From NCBI RefSeq assembly GCF_004352835.1, contig NZ_SJSB01000001.1, positions 412,407 through 476,406 of the forward strand: 64,000 nucleotides of DNA, given 5' to 3'. The position numbers and the translations under genes are program-made. Below, one piece after another: positions 37,174 to 45,833 of the stretch. Source of the DNA: Marinomonas flavescens (GTDB lineage Bacteria > Pseudomonadota > Gammaproteobacteria > Pseudomonadales > Marinomonadaceae). Numbering within the stretch: the stretch's first letter is position 1; each line of letters opens with the position of its first letter. The notes under the pieces are model-generated. The model was given only the letters and a program-made list of their open reading frames with translations, did not search any database and was not told the origin of the DNA.

Positions 37174-37518
37174 ATGAAAAGCTATAAAGAAATCAATAAT
37201 GATCAAAAAACACTGTCTTCTGAATATCGTAAATCCGCACCAGCGGTGTTAGATGGCTTCATGGAATTACACAAAGCCTCCATGAAAGAGGGAGCGTTAT
37301 CCAGTAAAGTCAAAGAGCTCATGGCATTAAGTATTGCTATTTCTGCACGCTGTGATGGTTGTATTGGTGCACATGCTAAAGCCTCACTTCGTGCCGGCGC
37401 AACAAGAGAGGAAATGATTGAAACGATAGGCGTCGCTATCATGATGGGCGGCGGCCCTTCCATTATTTATGGTACTCAAGCGTTAGGCGCCGTAGACGAA
37501 TTCTTAGCTGAGAAATAA
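37174..37518 (+). CDS. AhpD-family carboxymuconolactone decarboxylase-like protein
   Basis: 114 residues with the AhpD core ELMALSIAISARCDGCIGAH: a redox CxxC and the downstream His of the proton-relay site. It most resembles small peroxidase-type AhpD-like proteins rather than true carboxymuconolactone decarboxylases. A good Shine-Dalgarno (GGAGAG) precedes the ATG. It is on the same strand as the YoaK-family gene with a 96-base gap. Confidence 0.88.
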   Translation: MKSYKEINNDQKTLSSEYRKSAPAVLDGFMELHKASMKEGALSSKVKELMALSIAISARCDGCIGAHAKASLRAGATREEMIETIGVAIMMGGGPSIIYGTQALGAVDEFLAEK

Positions 37519-37593
37519 TAACTTCTTACACGATCCACGCTAGTTATTTTTACTTGGAACGTAACCAAATTCTTAAAGTGGTATAGAAGCGGT

Positions 37594-38406
37594 TTAATAT
37601 TTGTCTTGGATCATGGGTTCTAATTGGGTTTGATCAAAGAAAGCGATGTTTCCTTTTGGGGAACAGATCTGACGATTGAATGGCAAACTGACGCTACCAC
37701 CTTGAAGAGTTAAGACAGTTTTATTTGGCGTTACGCAATGGGCGTCATCAAATACATTGCTCGATACCCAGTGTAAGCGCATAGACACTTCTTTATCCGG
37801 TTGGATGATAACAGGCAAGAGTACTGGCTCTGAAGGCAGGTCTTTAGGTGTGTTCCGTTTTACGTTAAGAAGAGTGTTATTGGCATCTTTAAACGCTAGT
37901 GTGGGTAAGGCTTCAAGCGTGCAGGCTTTCTTGCTGGGATTGCGTAATATCAGTAAGAAACCTTGCTGTGACATGCCATCAAAGGCGCCTTTCTTACTGT
38001 CAAAACGAGCCTTTATTTGATCCACCTGACACTGGGGAACTTGATTTTCCTTTGTGGTCATAGGCACAAAAATTTCCATTGTTAATTTTCTTTCAAACTT
38101 TTCTTTTGTTTGAGGATAATAACGGTTCACATAGCATTGCTTCTTATTCGAGTCGCAATAGACACCATTGCTCAGTGTATACTCAGTTAAGCTAACACCA
38201 ACCCCATCACCAATGACATTCATCAAGGCGTCTTGGGCTTTCTGACCAAGATAATGTTTGGTCAGCCCCATAGAGATTCCTTGTTCATCGACACAATAAT
38301 TTGATTTTTTATCGCATACGACACCAGAAGCGGGAGAGAATATTGTTGAAGCGAATACGGTGCCCGTGGCACCTAACAATAGCGCCATTATTAACCATTG
38401 CATCAT
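37594..38406 (-). CDS. Secreted YcgJ-like protein with DUF4232-like C-terminus
   Basis: About 270 residues. The start at ATG 38406, after AAGGTAA, gives a signal peptide (MMQWLIMALLLGATGTVFAS); longer starts lack it. A YcgJ-like N-terminal half (SGVVCDKKSNYCVDEQGIS, MGLTKHYLGQKA, GVYCDSNKKQCYVNRYY) has paired cysteines. The C-terminal half (residues 130-270) resembles DUF4232 domains. Eight or more Cys suggest several disulfides in the periplasm. Function unknown. Confidence 0.75.
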   Translation of the reverse strand: MMQWLIMALLLGATGTVFASTIFSPASGVVCDKKSNYCVDEQGISMGLTKHYLGQKAQDALMNVIGDGVGVSLTEYTLSNGVYCDSNKKQCYVNRYYPQTKEKFERKLTMEIFVPMTTKENQVPQCQVDQIKARFDSKKGAFDGMSQQGFLLILRNPSKKACTLEALPTLAFKDANNTLLNVKRNTPKDLPSEPVLLPVIIQPDKEVSMRLHWVSSNVFDDAHCVTPNKTVLTLQGGSVSLPFNRQICSPKGNIAFFDQTQLEPMIQDKY

Positions 38407-38715
38407 TTGAATTACCTTAAATTCTACTGTCATTACTATACTCGAATACCCAACAGGCTTATCGCATAATACGTCATAGGGATACCTTATAGAAAACAAG
38501 AATAAGAATCTACAGAGCAGAAATAACCTACCTTTTCTTTCTTAACAAAGAAACGAGGGGCCGCTAGGTAGGCATGATGAGCTTTTGTATTAAACGACAC
38601 CAGCCCGTGATGATTTAGGCAAACCTAAGGCAGGTGTTGGCTATGTTAGTCGTCTAAAAGTAATGGTTTTATTCGTTATCTTATTGTACTTTAATGGAAA
38701 AACTAGGGAGTGGTG

Positions 38716-39309
38716 ATGTTTGAAGTAGAACGAGACGTGGTAAGAATTGGCATAGCCGCCGCGACGAATAAAGCACAAGAAATGGATTTTTTCATCCCTC
38801 TTGAATCCCTATCGACAAGTGCATCTTGCGGCATTATTTCAGACAGTCGTCTCGATTTATTGCTGGTCAGTGGCGCCACTCCTCAACAGATTGACATGAT
38901 AACTACGGCTTGTGGTGCGGTAGGCTGCATAGTGCTATTTGTGGGGAATCCATCAAACGATGACGAGGTTGTTTGGAATGTCATAGGAAATGTAAAAGGC
39001 AAATTAGACAGCTATGAAATGCCGAATAACATTGGTATTGCAGACATTAGATTACTGGCGGATGAGGCGGATTACCTTCTCGCTTTTGATGACGAAGCAA
39101 GCTTGTTTCAATTCCTAGAAACAACGCCAGCTGAACAGCACTCTGGTGGAATCTACCTAGCAAGTGGTCGTGTTACATTCGAAGCCTTTACTGGCATGAA
39201 CGAAAGAATAGACGCCCTTATCTCACCGTGTGCGTATTTAGTATCCAGCTTCTACTCAGCAGCAACATCAGAATGCTCAGTAATCATCGGCGTAAGAATA
39301 GCGAAATAG
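38716..39309 (+). CDS. Uncharacterised protein (197 aa)
   Basis: Not recognised. The ATG at 38716 follows AGGGAG; GTG codons at 38710 and 38713 are also in frame. The sequence alternates strands and helices (RIGIAAATNKAQEMDFFIPL, LDLLLVSGATPQQIDMITTAC, CIVLFVGN, GIADIRLLADEADYLLAF). The end DALISPCAYLVSSFYSAA followed by SECSVIIGVRI is faintly like the tail of tubulin/FtsZ domain 1, but no GTP-binding loop is seen. No signal peptide. It lies at the edge of the repeat-rich region. Confidence 0.65.
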   Translation: MFEVERDVVRIGIAAATNKAQEMDFFIPLESLSTSASCGIISDSRLDLLLVSGATPQQIDMITTACGAVGCIVLFVGNPSNDDEVVWNVIGNVKGKLDSYEMPNNIGIADIRLLADEADYLLAFDDEASLFQFLETTPAEQHSGGIYLASGRVTFEAFTGMNERIDALISPCAYLVSSFYSAATSECSVIIGVRIAK

Positions 39310-39370
39310 TAATGGGTCTTGAAAGGAATTTAACCACGTCTTTCACCTCACCACTCGACCACCACCAGCT

Positions 39371-39496
39371 CAATCGGTGTTTCTCTTCGAAACTGCCGCC
39401 TACCTCATCGAAAACACCGATTGAGCTTACCTAATCGTAGGCCAGCATGAACGGAGGCACGATGGGAATCTGGCAATGAAAACAGCTCTTTCACAA
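39371..39496. repeat. Palindromic repeat R2, copy 1
   Basis: About 126 bases shared with 41623-41764. It contains a 12-bp perfect stem CAATCGGTGTTT (39371-39382) / AAACACCGATTG (39412-39423), then a conserved tail including GCATGAACGGAGG and GGGAATCTGGCAAT. It lies in a non-coding stretch between the 197-aa gene and the PACE gene. Confidence 0.7.
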
Positions 39497-39599
39497 GCGC
39501 TCACCGCGAAACTGAATGGATACGATGGCTTGTCCTTTCCCCTTTTTTCTTCCAAGGGGAGGCTAGGATGGGGCGCACTGGAACCAGAACTGAGCTAAG

Positions 39600-39626
39600 T
39601 AAGACAGGCATGTATAAAAGCCAATA
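39600..39626. repeat. Isolated left end of the AAGACAGGCATG element
   Basis: TAAGACAGGCATGTATAAAA matches the left terminus of the roughly 165-bp elements at 41202, 46699, 47978 and 49131; no matching right end is seen nearby, so this is a solo fragment. Confidence 0.6.
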
Positions 39627-39670
39627 AACACAGGGAGTTAACTTTTTAGGTTAATTCCCTGTGTTTTTTC
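39627..39670. terminator. Terminator after PACE gene
   Basis: Stem AAACACAGGGAGTTAAC / GTTAATTCCCTGTGTTT with T runs, ending three bases before the PACE-gene stop codon on the minus strand. Confidence 0.8.
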
Positions 39671-39672
39671 GG

Positions 39673-40098
39673 TTAATTGGCGATGACACGCTGCTGAACA
39701 ATAAATGCTCTGGTGTGGTCATAGATCAGATTATATAGAAACGCATAAAGTGTGATACAGATGGTCACGCCGATATCCATGATCAGTGCTTCCCACAAAC
39801 TAATTTCTAGTAAGAATGCGATAACAGGAATGGTAACAACCAATAAACCCGCTTGGAATGTTATGGTGTGAACAACTCGTAATACGAGTGAGCGTTGTGT
39901 TTTATCACCAGTGTAAATACGATCGAAACACCAGTTATAGATAAAATTCCACATCATGGCGATGGTTGCTACAACTATCATGGTTCCTGATAGTGAGCCA
40001 ACATGGTGGTTGGTGAAGGTGGTTAATACAATAATGGCCAAGGCAACGGCTAATACTTCAAATAATATCGCATGGAAAATGCGCTCTATCGGCTTCAT
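39673..40098 (-). CDS. PACE-family biocide efflux transporter (AceI-like)
   Basis: About 141 residues with four membrane helices in two bacterial-transmembrane-pair repeats. The signatures are RIFHAILFEVLA, WNFIYNWCFDRIYTGD, RVVHTITFQAGLL and YAFLYNLIYD. PACE proteins export chlorhexidine-like biguanides and short diamines. The first-helix Glu (E in FEVLA) is the expected proton site. It is divergent from a LysR regulator, the same arrangement as aceI/aceR. Confidence 0.9.
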   Translation of the reverse strand: MKPIERIFHAILFEVLAVALAIIVLTTFTNHHVGSLSGTMIVVATIAMMWNFIYNWCFDRIYTGDKTQRSLVLRVVHTITFQAGLLVVTIPVIAFLLEISLWEALIMDIGVTICITLYAFLYNLIYDHTRAFIVQQRVIAN

Positions 40099-40240
40099 AA
40101 TCAAACTTTCTCTTTTTCAAAAATGGCTACGCCTACACTCTGTAGGTGGTGTGAGTATAGAGCTTCTAGTTTGACAATAAAGTTAAAGTCCATCACGAAT
40201 AGTGATAGCCTAAGTGACTGATTTAGCATGAGTGGGCAAT

Positions 40241-41149
40241 ATGTATAGTCTTGAGCAGTTAAAAATTTTTGTCGCAGTGTGTGAGGCAGGGTCGTTTTCG
40301 GCGGCGGCACGTCAATTGAAACGTGCTCAGTCCGGTGTAAGCCAGGCCATTTCTAACCTTGAAATTGCCATTAACCAAGATTTGTTTAGTCGTGAAAAAA
40401 ACACCCTAAGCTTAACGTCGCAGGGGAGTGCACTCCTACCAATAGCGAAATCCATTCTACACCAGCAAAAATATTTCGACCAAAAGGTCGAATCATTAAA
40501 CAAAGATTATGAGCATGAGTTGATCGTTGCGATAGACGACAGTGTGATTAATGATGAACTCATTGAGATACTCTCGCCTTTAGCGGAGCAATTTCCCACC
40601 ACGAATTTTGAGATCGTTATCGCCTCTACTTTTGATGTAGAAGAGTTAATTCGATCTGGTGAAGCACATGTAGGCATTGTCTATGTTGATGGTGAGCTAA
40701 AAGTTGATATGGACTTTTTTACCTTGGGAAATGCTCGATTTTTAACCATAGCCTCTCCAATACATCCACTCGCGGCTTTGGATTTGGTCACTGAAACCGA
40801 TTTAAAGAGCCATCGACAATGCGTGCATCGCAGTGCTCAAAAAAAGGAGCTTTGGTTCAGTTATAAAATCAGCTCTACCGCTTGGTACGCCAATAGCCAC
40901 ATGGCTTTGGTTGAGTTGGTTAAAAAAAATGTAGGCTGGGCTGTTGTTCCAGAGTTACTGGCTCATCAATACATTAAAAATGGCGATGTTATTTCATTAC
41001 CCATTTCGCATGAATACGATGGTTGGTTCACTATGGTGGGCTGTTTGGTTTCTCGAAGCCACGTATCAGGGCCAGTATTAAGAAGTGTTATTAGTAGACT
41101 GCAACAATACTGCCTGCTTGATAAACGCTGGGTGCTAAGAAACAATTAA
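40241..41149 (+). CDS. LysR-type regulator, AceR-like
   Basis: 302 residues from the ATG at 40241 (GAGTGGG upstream; an in-frame GTG at 40232 is less likely). The winged helix is YSLEQLKIFVAVCEAGSF, SAAARQLKRAQSGVSQAISNL and DLFSRE, followed by a standard effector-binding domain. It is divergent from the PACE exporter across about 140 bases, so it is the likely activator of that gene. Its stop codon is the first base group of a tandem repeat. Confidence 0.9.
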   Translation: MYSLEQLKIFVAVCEAGSFSAAARQLKRAQSGVSQAISNLEIAINQDLFSREKNTLSLTSQGSALLPIAKSILHQQKYFDQKVESLNKDYEHELIVAIDDSVINDELIEILSPLAEQFPTTNFEIVIASTFDVEELIRSGEAHVGIVYVDGELKVDMDFFTLGNARFLTIASPIHPLAALDLVTETDLKSHRQCVHRSAQKKELWFSYKISSTAWYANSHMALVELVKKNVGWAVVPELLAHQYIKNGDVISLPISHEYDGWFTMVGCLVSRSHVSGPVLRSVISRLQQYCLLDKRWVLRNN

Positions 41150-41200
41150 GACAGGCATGTATAAAGAAATAACTAAGACAGGCATGTATAAAGAAATAAC
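41147..41200. repeat. Tandem 27-bp repeat of element left end
   Basis: Two exact copies of a 27-bp unit beginning TAAGACAGGCATGTATAAAG (41147-41173 and 41174-41200), followed immediately by a third, diverged copy that forms the left end of the full element at 41202. The first unit includes the stop codon of the LysR gene. Confidence 0.85.
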
Positions 41201-41201
41201 T

Positions 41202-41366
41202 AAGACAGGCATATATAAAAACTAATAAATACAGCAGGTTAGGTTTTCGGCTGCCTTTTCATTGTTTGCTAGGCTTAACCTTTGCTTCCTCGCGTAGAAA
41301 AAAGAGGCGAAGCTAGCTTTATACGCCAAATTATTGTTATTTAAGAGATTTAACTGTGCCTGTCTT
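41202..41366. mobile_element. MITE-like element, complete copy (165 bp)
   Basis: Perfect 10-bp terminal inverted repeats AAGACAGGCA / TGCCTGTCTT, non-coding interior, same length and end sequence as the copies at 46699, 47978 and 49131. It fits a non-autonomous transposable element. No transposase is present in the window and target-site duplications could not be defined. Confidence 0.65.
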
Positions 41367-41507
41367 GTTAGCGATGGCTACAAACTTAATGAATACGATT
41401 TACTTGTGGGCTGGAATACCTAAAAAAAGAGCGGCCGGTAACTGGAGATTATCTAAAGCCAATCATCGGTTAAAGTCGAAACGATAGGTGATGTTATGCA
41501 CTGCTCA

Positions 41508-41577
41508 GGGTCGAACCCCTTTTTGTCCTACGAGCCTCTCGTAACCAGAAACACGGCTGCAAAAAGGGCTTTGACCT
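41508..41577. repeat. Palindromic repeat R3, copy 1
   Basis: 70 bases, nearly identical to 41895-41964. Outer arms GGTCGAACCCCTTTTTG / CAAAAAGGGCTTTGACC and an inner perfect hairpin TACGAG-CCT-CTCGTA. REP-like, non-coding. Confidence 0.75.
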
Positions 41578-41622
41578 GACCTCGGCCTCACTGCAGGACT
41601 ATCACCAGCAGATCATCCTGAC

Positions 41623-41764
41623 CAACCGGCGTTTCTCTTCGGCACTTCCTCTTCACACCTGCCGCCTACCTCATCGAAAACACCGGTTGAGCTTACCCAA
41701 TCGTAGGTCTGCATGAACGGAGGAACGACGGGAATTTGGCAATAAAAGCAACGCTTTCACAAGG
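41623..41764. repeat. Palindromic repeat R2, copy 2
   Basis: Second copy of R2. Its stem is CAACCGGCGTTT / AAACACCGGTTG, where a T-A pair of copy 1 has become C-G, a compensatory change, plus one new mismatch. The conserved tail GCATGAACGGAGG and GGGAATTTGGCAAT is kept. It lies between the two R3 copies. Confidence 0.7.
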
Positions 41765-41894
41765 ATTTTTTGCCGCAAATACTCTATGAATACGAGCACG
41801 AGTTTCTTCACCTTTTTTCTTCAAGGGGAAGACGGAAGATGGGGTCATTTCTTTGGTTTTTATGGGCTTTACTTCAATCGTTTTACTGACTAAA

Positions 41895-41964
41895 GGGTCG
41901 AACCCCTTTTTGTCCTACGAGCCTCTCGTAACCAGAAACACTGCTTCAAAAAGGGCTTTGACCT
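41895..41964. repeat. Palindromic repeat R3, copy 2
   Basis: Differs from copy 1 at only a few central bases (CACTGCTTC for CACGGCTGC). The remaining bases of 41367-42299 hold no gene that I can support. Confidence 0.75.
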
Positions 41965-42299
41965 GATTTTCACCTCGACACGCTGGAGTCACACAAAGAT
42001 CAACACTTGATGTTGCTTTTTTAGACAGCCGCTTGACCTTGATCTAAACACTCGCCTTGCTTCTCTTATCACAATCTCTACGCAGAAGCCGGACTCTAAT
42101 AGCCTAAATTTACGCAGTCAATTCATGATAGAAAAAATCAATAAGCACAAAGGTTATTTTTGAACGAGTCTATTGTTTGCTCATTTAGTTATTTTAAATG
42201 ACTATATTTTGACCGTTTACGCTGGCATAAAATGAAAAACCGCCTTAAGATCAATGATTAAGTATTCGCAGTACTGAGATAATAGACTGGGGATAAAAG

Positions 42300-42439
42300 G
42301 GATAACACGCACGCTCGTTTAACCAGTTTTTGATTTTGTGAATATGCTTATAAACTGATTATAATTTAGTGGTTTATAGAGATATTTGAATAAGTTTGAA
42401 AATGTGTAAACGCGCGTACGCACTAATAAGCTGTTAGGC
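42300..42439 (+). other. Possible attC site upstream of cassette 1
   Basis: Ends in GTTAGGC (42433-42439), a match to the GTTRRRY core. A distant partner GGATAAC (42300-42306) is only an approximate RYYYAAC. Arms ACGCACGCTCGTTT (42307) and AAACGCGCGTACGC (42408) pair imperfectly. The size of about 140 bases fits long Vibrio-type attC sites. It is the most degenerate of the three candidates. Confidence 0.45.
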
Positions 42440-42474
42440 GAATAAGCGCTTGTTGCAAATATCGAGGATAAATT

Positions 42475-43611
42475 TTGGATTTGTTTAAACTTGCAGTAAA
42501 AGAAGACCGACTTCATCCGTTATTTAAAAGAATCGTTTCATCTAAGGAGTATGAACCAATTATTGACGTTATCAATAATTGGTCAACTGGTTTGATGGGG
42601 CGAAAGAAAGAGTCTAAAAAGTTTATTCAAGATTTCCAACTATCATTTAACTCGTCCTTATGGGAGCTATACCTGAACAAAGCATTCAATGATTTTGGTT
42701 TAACTATCGACTATTCAAAGGAAAGCCCAGATTTTAATCTGCATCACAGTTCAGGTCGTGTTGTAAACGTCGAAGCCGTTACTTCAAATAATAAAGATAA
42801 CCTCAAACCAGAATACTACTTAAAGGAATCCCTAAGTTCTGCTTCGGCACTAAGTAACGATGATTTCTTGGATGAGTCGACGATTAAGTTAGCTGGTAAA
42901 TTAAAAGATAAAAGAGATCTATTTATAGGTATAAATAACAAAAAACATCCATACCACTCATTAGATCATGTCAAAGGTAACCCTTTTGTTATCGCTGTTG
43001 CTCCTTTTGATAATCATCTTTCTTTTTCTCAGAACAACATGGCGATAAACCGGGTGCTTTATGGTATTAATCCTCCACCGCCTATGGGAAATGGACAAAA
43101 AATAAGTCATATATTAAATCGTAATGCTCAAAAAATTGAGCTTGGTATTTTTACTAATCCTAACTACAAAGAAGTAAGTGCTGTAATTTTTTCAACTACG
43201 GGTATGTTTGGTAAAGCCGTCGTCCAAGCAGGTTTAAATAACGTTGTTCGTGCAACTCGCTATCGTCAAATGGAAGTTGACGAGTTCATGAAAATCGAAG
43301 GCCCAGGCATGCTAGGAACTTCTCACAAGACAATAAAGGCAGGTCACGATGTATTTTCTATGAGGTTTCTAAACGGTAACTTTGTTTGTGGTTCTGACAC
43401 ATATCTCTATCCATCTAGCGAACATAAAGAGTCGCATCAGGACGGTTTGCATATCTACTACAACCCTTATGCTTCAGTCCCATTAGATAGAGATATTTTT
43501 TCTGCATATGAAGTCACTCAAAATGACTATGATGTAAATACACAGGAAATGGTTGGTAATCATAATGATGGATCGTTAGTTTCAAGGCAAACTTTCACAT
43601 CATTCGCCTAA
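42475..43611 (+). CDS. Orphan integron-cassette protein (378 aa), unknown function
   Basis: Not recognised. It starts with TTG at 42475, 36 bases after a GTTAGGC core, and its TAA (43609-43611) lies inside the GCCTAAC core of its own attC, the classic tight cassette layout. It is soluble, without a signal peptide. The stretch SLWELYLNKAFNDFGLTIDY then SPDFNLHHSSGRVVNVEAV resembles the Glu / PD / E core of restriction-like nucleases, but the final Lys is not evident, so this is weak. The codon use is more AT-rich than the core genes, as expected for a cassette. Confidence 0.75.
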   Translation: MDLFKLAVKEDRLHPLFKRIVSSKEYEPIIDVINNWSTGLMGRKKESKKFIQDFQLSFNSSLWELYLNKAFNDFGLTIDYSKESPDFNLHHSSGRVVNVEAVTSNNKDNLKPEYYLKESLSSASALSNDDFLDESTIKLAGKLKDKRDLFIGINNKKHPYHSLDHVKGNPFVIAVAPFDNHLSFSQNNMAINRVLYGINPPPPMGNGQKISHILNRNAQKIELGIFTNPNYKEVSAVIFSTTGMFGKAVVQAGLNNVVRATRYRQMEVDEFMKIEGPGMLGTSHKTIKAGHDVFSMRFLNGNFVCGSDTYLYPSSEHKESHQDGLHIYYNPYASVPLDRDIFSAYEVTQNDYDVNTQEMVGNHNDGSLVSRQTFTSFA

Positions 43612-45549
43612 TCGGGTAGCCGGAGGTATCTAACCTCCAGCCCCCACAACACCCTGCATGCGGCTCCGCACAGGGCGTTTCACTTAGGATAGTGAAGCGA
43701 GATCCAACCATCACGCAGCGAATAAAGCCCTTCGGATTTTAAGTAAGCAAGTGATAAAGCTTGATTGATCCCCGGAGTTTTAGCACTGCGCCACGGCCCT
43801 TTACTGGTGATACCACACGCAACTGCGGCCTGAACATGCACACCTAATCTCATTAAACTTCTTACTTTAGTGCGCGGCTTTCGCCACTGTCGCCAATAGG
43901 CCATTCGTACTCTACGCCTGATCCAATGATCCAGATCGACACAAAGCTGATAGCAATTGGCGATACCAAAGTAGTTTATCCAGCCACGTAAATATTGGCT
44001 GATTTTAAAGAGTTGATAACGCATGGACACGCCCCAGTTACGGTTCGTTAACCTTCTGACTTGCTGCTTAAATTTCAGTAATGCCTTTGGGTGCCATTGA
44101 ATGCGACCTGCCTTGAAGGTGAATCCAAGGAATTTACTTTCACTGGTTTTAACGACGTGGCTTTTGACCGTGTTAACGATCAGTTTCAAACGGTTATTCA
44201 GGAATTTGCTGATACTACTCAGCACACGTTCACCCGCACGAGGACTCTTCACCAGTATGGTGAAGTCATCCGCGTAGCGAGCAAACTGATGGCCTCGCTT
44301 CTCAAGTTCTTTGTCCAAAGGGTCGAGCATGATGTTCGCCAGCAAAGGTGACAATGGCCCACCTTGTGGTATACCTTCTCGACTCTCACTGTAAATCGGG
44401 TTATCCCCTTTGGTTTTGCAGAGAATTCCAGCTCGCAAGTAACGTTTAATCAATTTAAGCAATCGCTTATCCTTCACTTTATAGCCAAGGTGCGTCATGA
44501 GTAAATCATGATTAACACGGTCAAAGAACTTAGACAGATCAACATCGACTGTAAAACGGCGACCCGTTTTAATGATGCTTTGTACCTGTTTCACCGCTTG
44601 TTGCCCATTCCGATGTGGCCTAAACCCAAAACTATTGTCTGAGAAGGTTGGGTCGAAAATCGGCGTAAGGACTTGAGCAATGGCTTGTTGGATCACACGA
44701 TCAACTATGGTTGGTATACCCAGCTGACGTTTACCGCCATCGGGTTTATCAATTTCCACTCGTCGAACAGGTTTAGGTTGGTATTGACCTGAGCGAAGCT
44801 CAGACGTAATACGTTTCCAGTTTCCATCCTTTGCCCAAGCAGGGAAGTCATCAATGGTCATTCCATCGATGCCAGCAGCCCCTTTATTGGCTCGAACTCG
44901 TTTCCACGCTTCCAATATATTAGAAGGCTTTAGGGTGAGTTCGAGTAGATCTGCGCTAAAGGCTGGCTGCTTATCGGTACGCTGAGTCACGTCGCTACCG
45001 GACGGTATTCGTGTATTCAAGTCTGACAAGGCTCCTCCTTTGTTCTAAATGTTCAGGCCTTCGCCGTGTCCCAACCATTACGATGGGCATTTGGCTACTA
45101 TGCCGTCTGCTGACTTCTGCTTAATCACCTTGAGGGTTACTCCTCTTAGCGCTATCAATGTTTCATCTGTTTGCTTTCCTAAGGCGATGAACTCTCAGGA
45201 ACCAAGGCATTTCTTAGCCAGAGCCTCACTGGCATTTCATTGATCGCAGGTTAAGCAGATCTCCCCAGATAAGAGCATGTACTTTCACTGCACTGCTGCA
45301 TCATTTACGGTGGCCGTTAGATCACATGGCTTCGTCGTCTTGTGCCAACTCGCCTTCAGCCTACGCCTCATATGATGTTCTTGTTCATCAGCTCGCAGTT
45401 TTGCGTCCGGCTTCCTTCAGACAAAATCTCGCGATTATGCCCTTGCCATTCGCTAGTAGTTATCGTTTACTAATCTGAAATAGATTAGAGACGGTGATCT
45501 TCCTACAGAGGACTTTCACCTCATAAGTTCATGCCCATGCTGGGCGTAC
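43611..45549 (-). mobile_element. Group IIC-attC intron inserted in an attC site
   Basis: 1939 bases, antisense to the cassette. On the minus strand it begins GTACGCCCAGCATGGGCATG at 45549 and ends CCCGAT at 43611. The 3' region (43612-43680) holds domain V/VI-like hairpins, including GGAGGT-TAGAT-ACCTCC. Removing it joins CCTTGT to TAGGC and rebuilds GTTAGGC, the bottom-strand attC core, exactly the target of IIC-attC introns. It encodes a reverse transcriptase/maturase with no endonuclease domain, as usual for class C. Confidence 0.85.
43680..45029 (-). CDS. ltrA: Group II intron reverse transcriptase/maturase
   Basis: 449 residues. The reverse transcriptase palm has FTVDVDLSKFFDRVNHDLL, the EGIPQGGPLSPLLANIMLD block and catalytic RYADDF. 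A maturase X domain (GWINYFGIANCYQLC, LDHWIRRRVRMAYWRQWRKP) follows, and there is no C-terminal HNH endonuclease. It splices its own intron and copies it into new attC sites. The frame is intact and the intron ends are intact, so the element could be active. It lies wholly inside the intron at 43611-45549. Confidence 0.95.
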   Translation of the reverse strand: MSDLNTRIPSGSDVTQRTDKQPAFSADLLELTLKPSNILEAWKRVRANKGAAGIDGMTIDDFPAWAKDGNWKRITSELRSGQYQPKPVRRVEIDKPDGGKRQLGIPTIVDRVIQQAIAQVLTPIFDPTFSDNSFGFRPHRNGQQAVKQVQSIIKTGRRFTVDVDLSKFFDRVNHDLLMTHLGYKVKDKRLLKLIKRYLRAGILCKTKGDNPIYSESREGIPQGGPLSPLLANIMLDPLDKELEKRGHQFARYADDFTILVKSPRAGERVLSSISKFLNNRLKLIVNTVKSHVVKTSESKFLGFTFKAGRIQWHPKALLKFKQQVRRLTNRNWGVSMRYQLFKISQYLRGWINYFGIANCYQLCVDLDHWIRRRVRMAYWRQWRKPRTKVRSLMRLGVHVQAAVACGITSKGPWRSAKTPGINQALSLAYLKSEGLYSLRDGWISLHYPK

Positions 45550-45646
45550 ACAAGGCCATAAAGTCGGATTCGTAACAGCTTGCTCGGTTCCGCTTCGCTT
45601 CACATTTTAGCAAGCTATTACTCACCGCTTATGGCGGCGTTGAGGC
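45550..45646 (+). other. Right part of the split attC site of cassette 1
   Basis: Joined to GCCTA at 43606-43610 this rebuilds an attC of about 100 bases. The outer arms are GCCTAACAAGGCCATAAAG and CTTATGGCGGCGTTGAGGC, and the inner arms GTAACAGCTTGCT / AGCAAGCTATTAC (45571-45583 and 45609-45621) are complementary but for one base. The 3' core is GTTGAGG, one step from GTTRRRY. It is a strong integron recombination site now interrupted by the intron. Confidence 0.8.
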
Positions 45647-45833
45647 TGTAGAATTACTCTTTATTTAGAAAAATAGCCTTTTTTATGGGGTCAAAATGCA
45701 TTACCTAGTACGCTAAAAGCGCTTAGGGTTGAGCTCAGAGGCTCGTTTTTTAATTGAATTTGGCTGTTGGAGGAATTCTACAGCCTCGTTATGTATTCCG
45801 TTTCGTCGAATCAAATGTATAGAAGGAAGTATT

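Noticed and set aside
41147..41230. Direct repeats of 27 bp suggesting a CRISPR array
   Set aside because: The units are contiguous with no spacers, and no cas gene is present. They are tandem copies of a MITE-like left end.
42319..42516. 65-codon open frame opposite the start of cassette 1
   Set aside because: AT-rich, no ribosome-binding site, and it overlaps the candidate attC and the real gene start.
45049..45243. 64-codon open frame upstream of the intron reverse transcriptase
   Set aside because: It lies in the structured 5' part of the intron, on the strand opposite to the intron RNA; no ribosome-binding site.
45718..45734. GTTGAGC as another attC core before cassette 2
   Set aside because: It fits GTTRRRY but no paired arm or RYYYAAC partner is found at attC distance.
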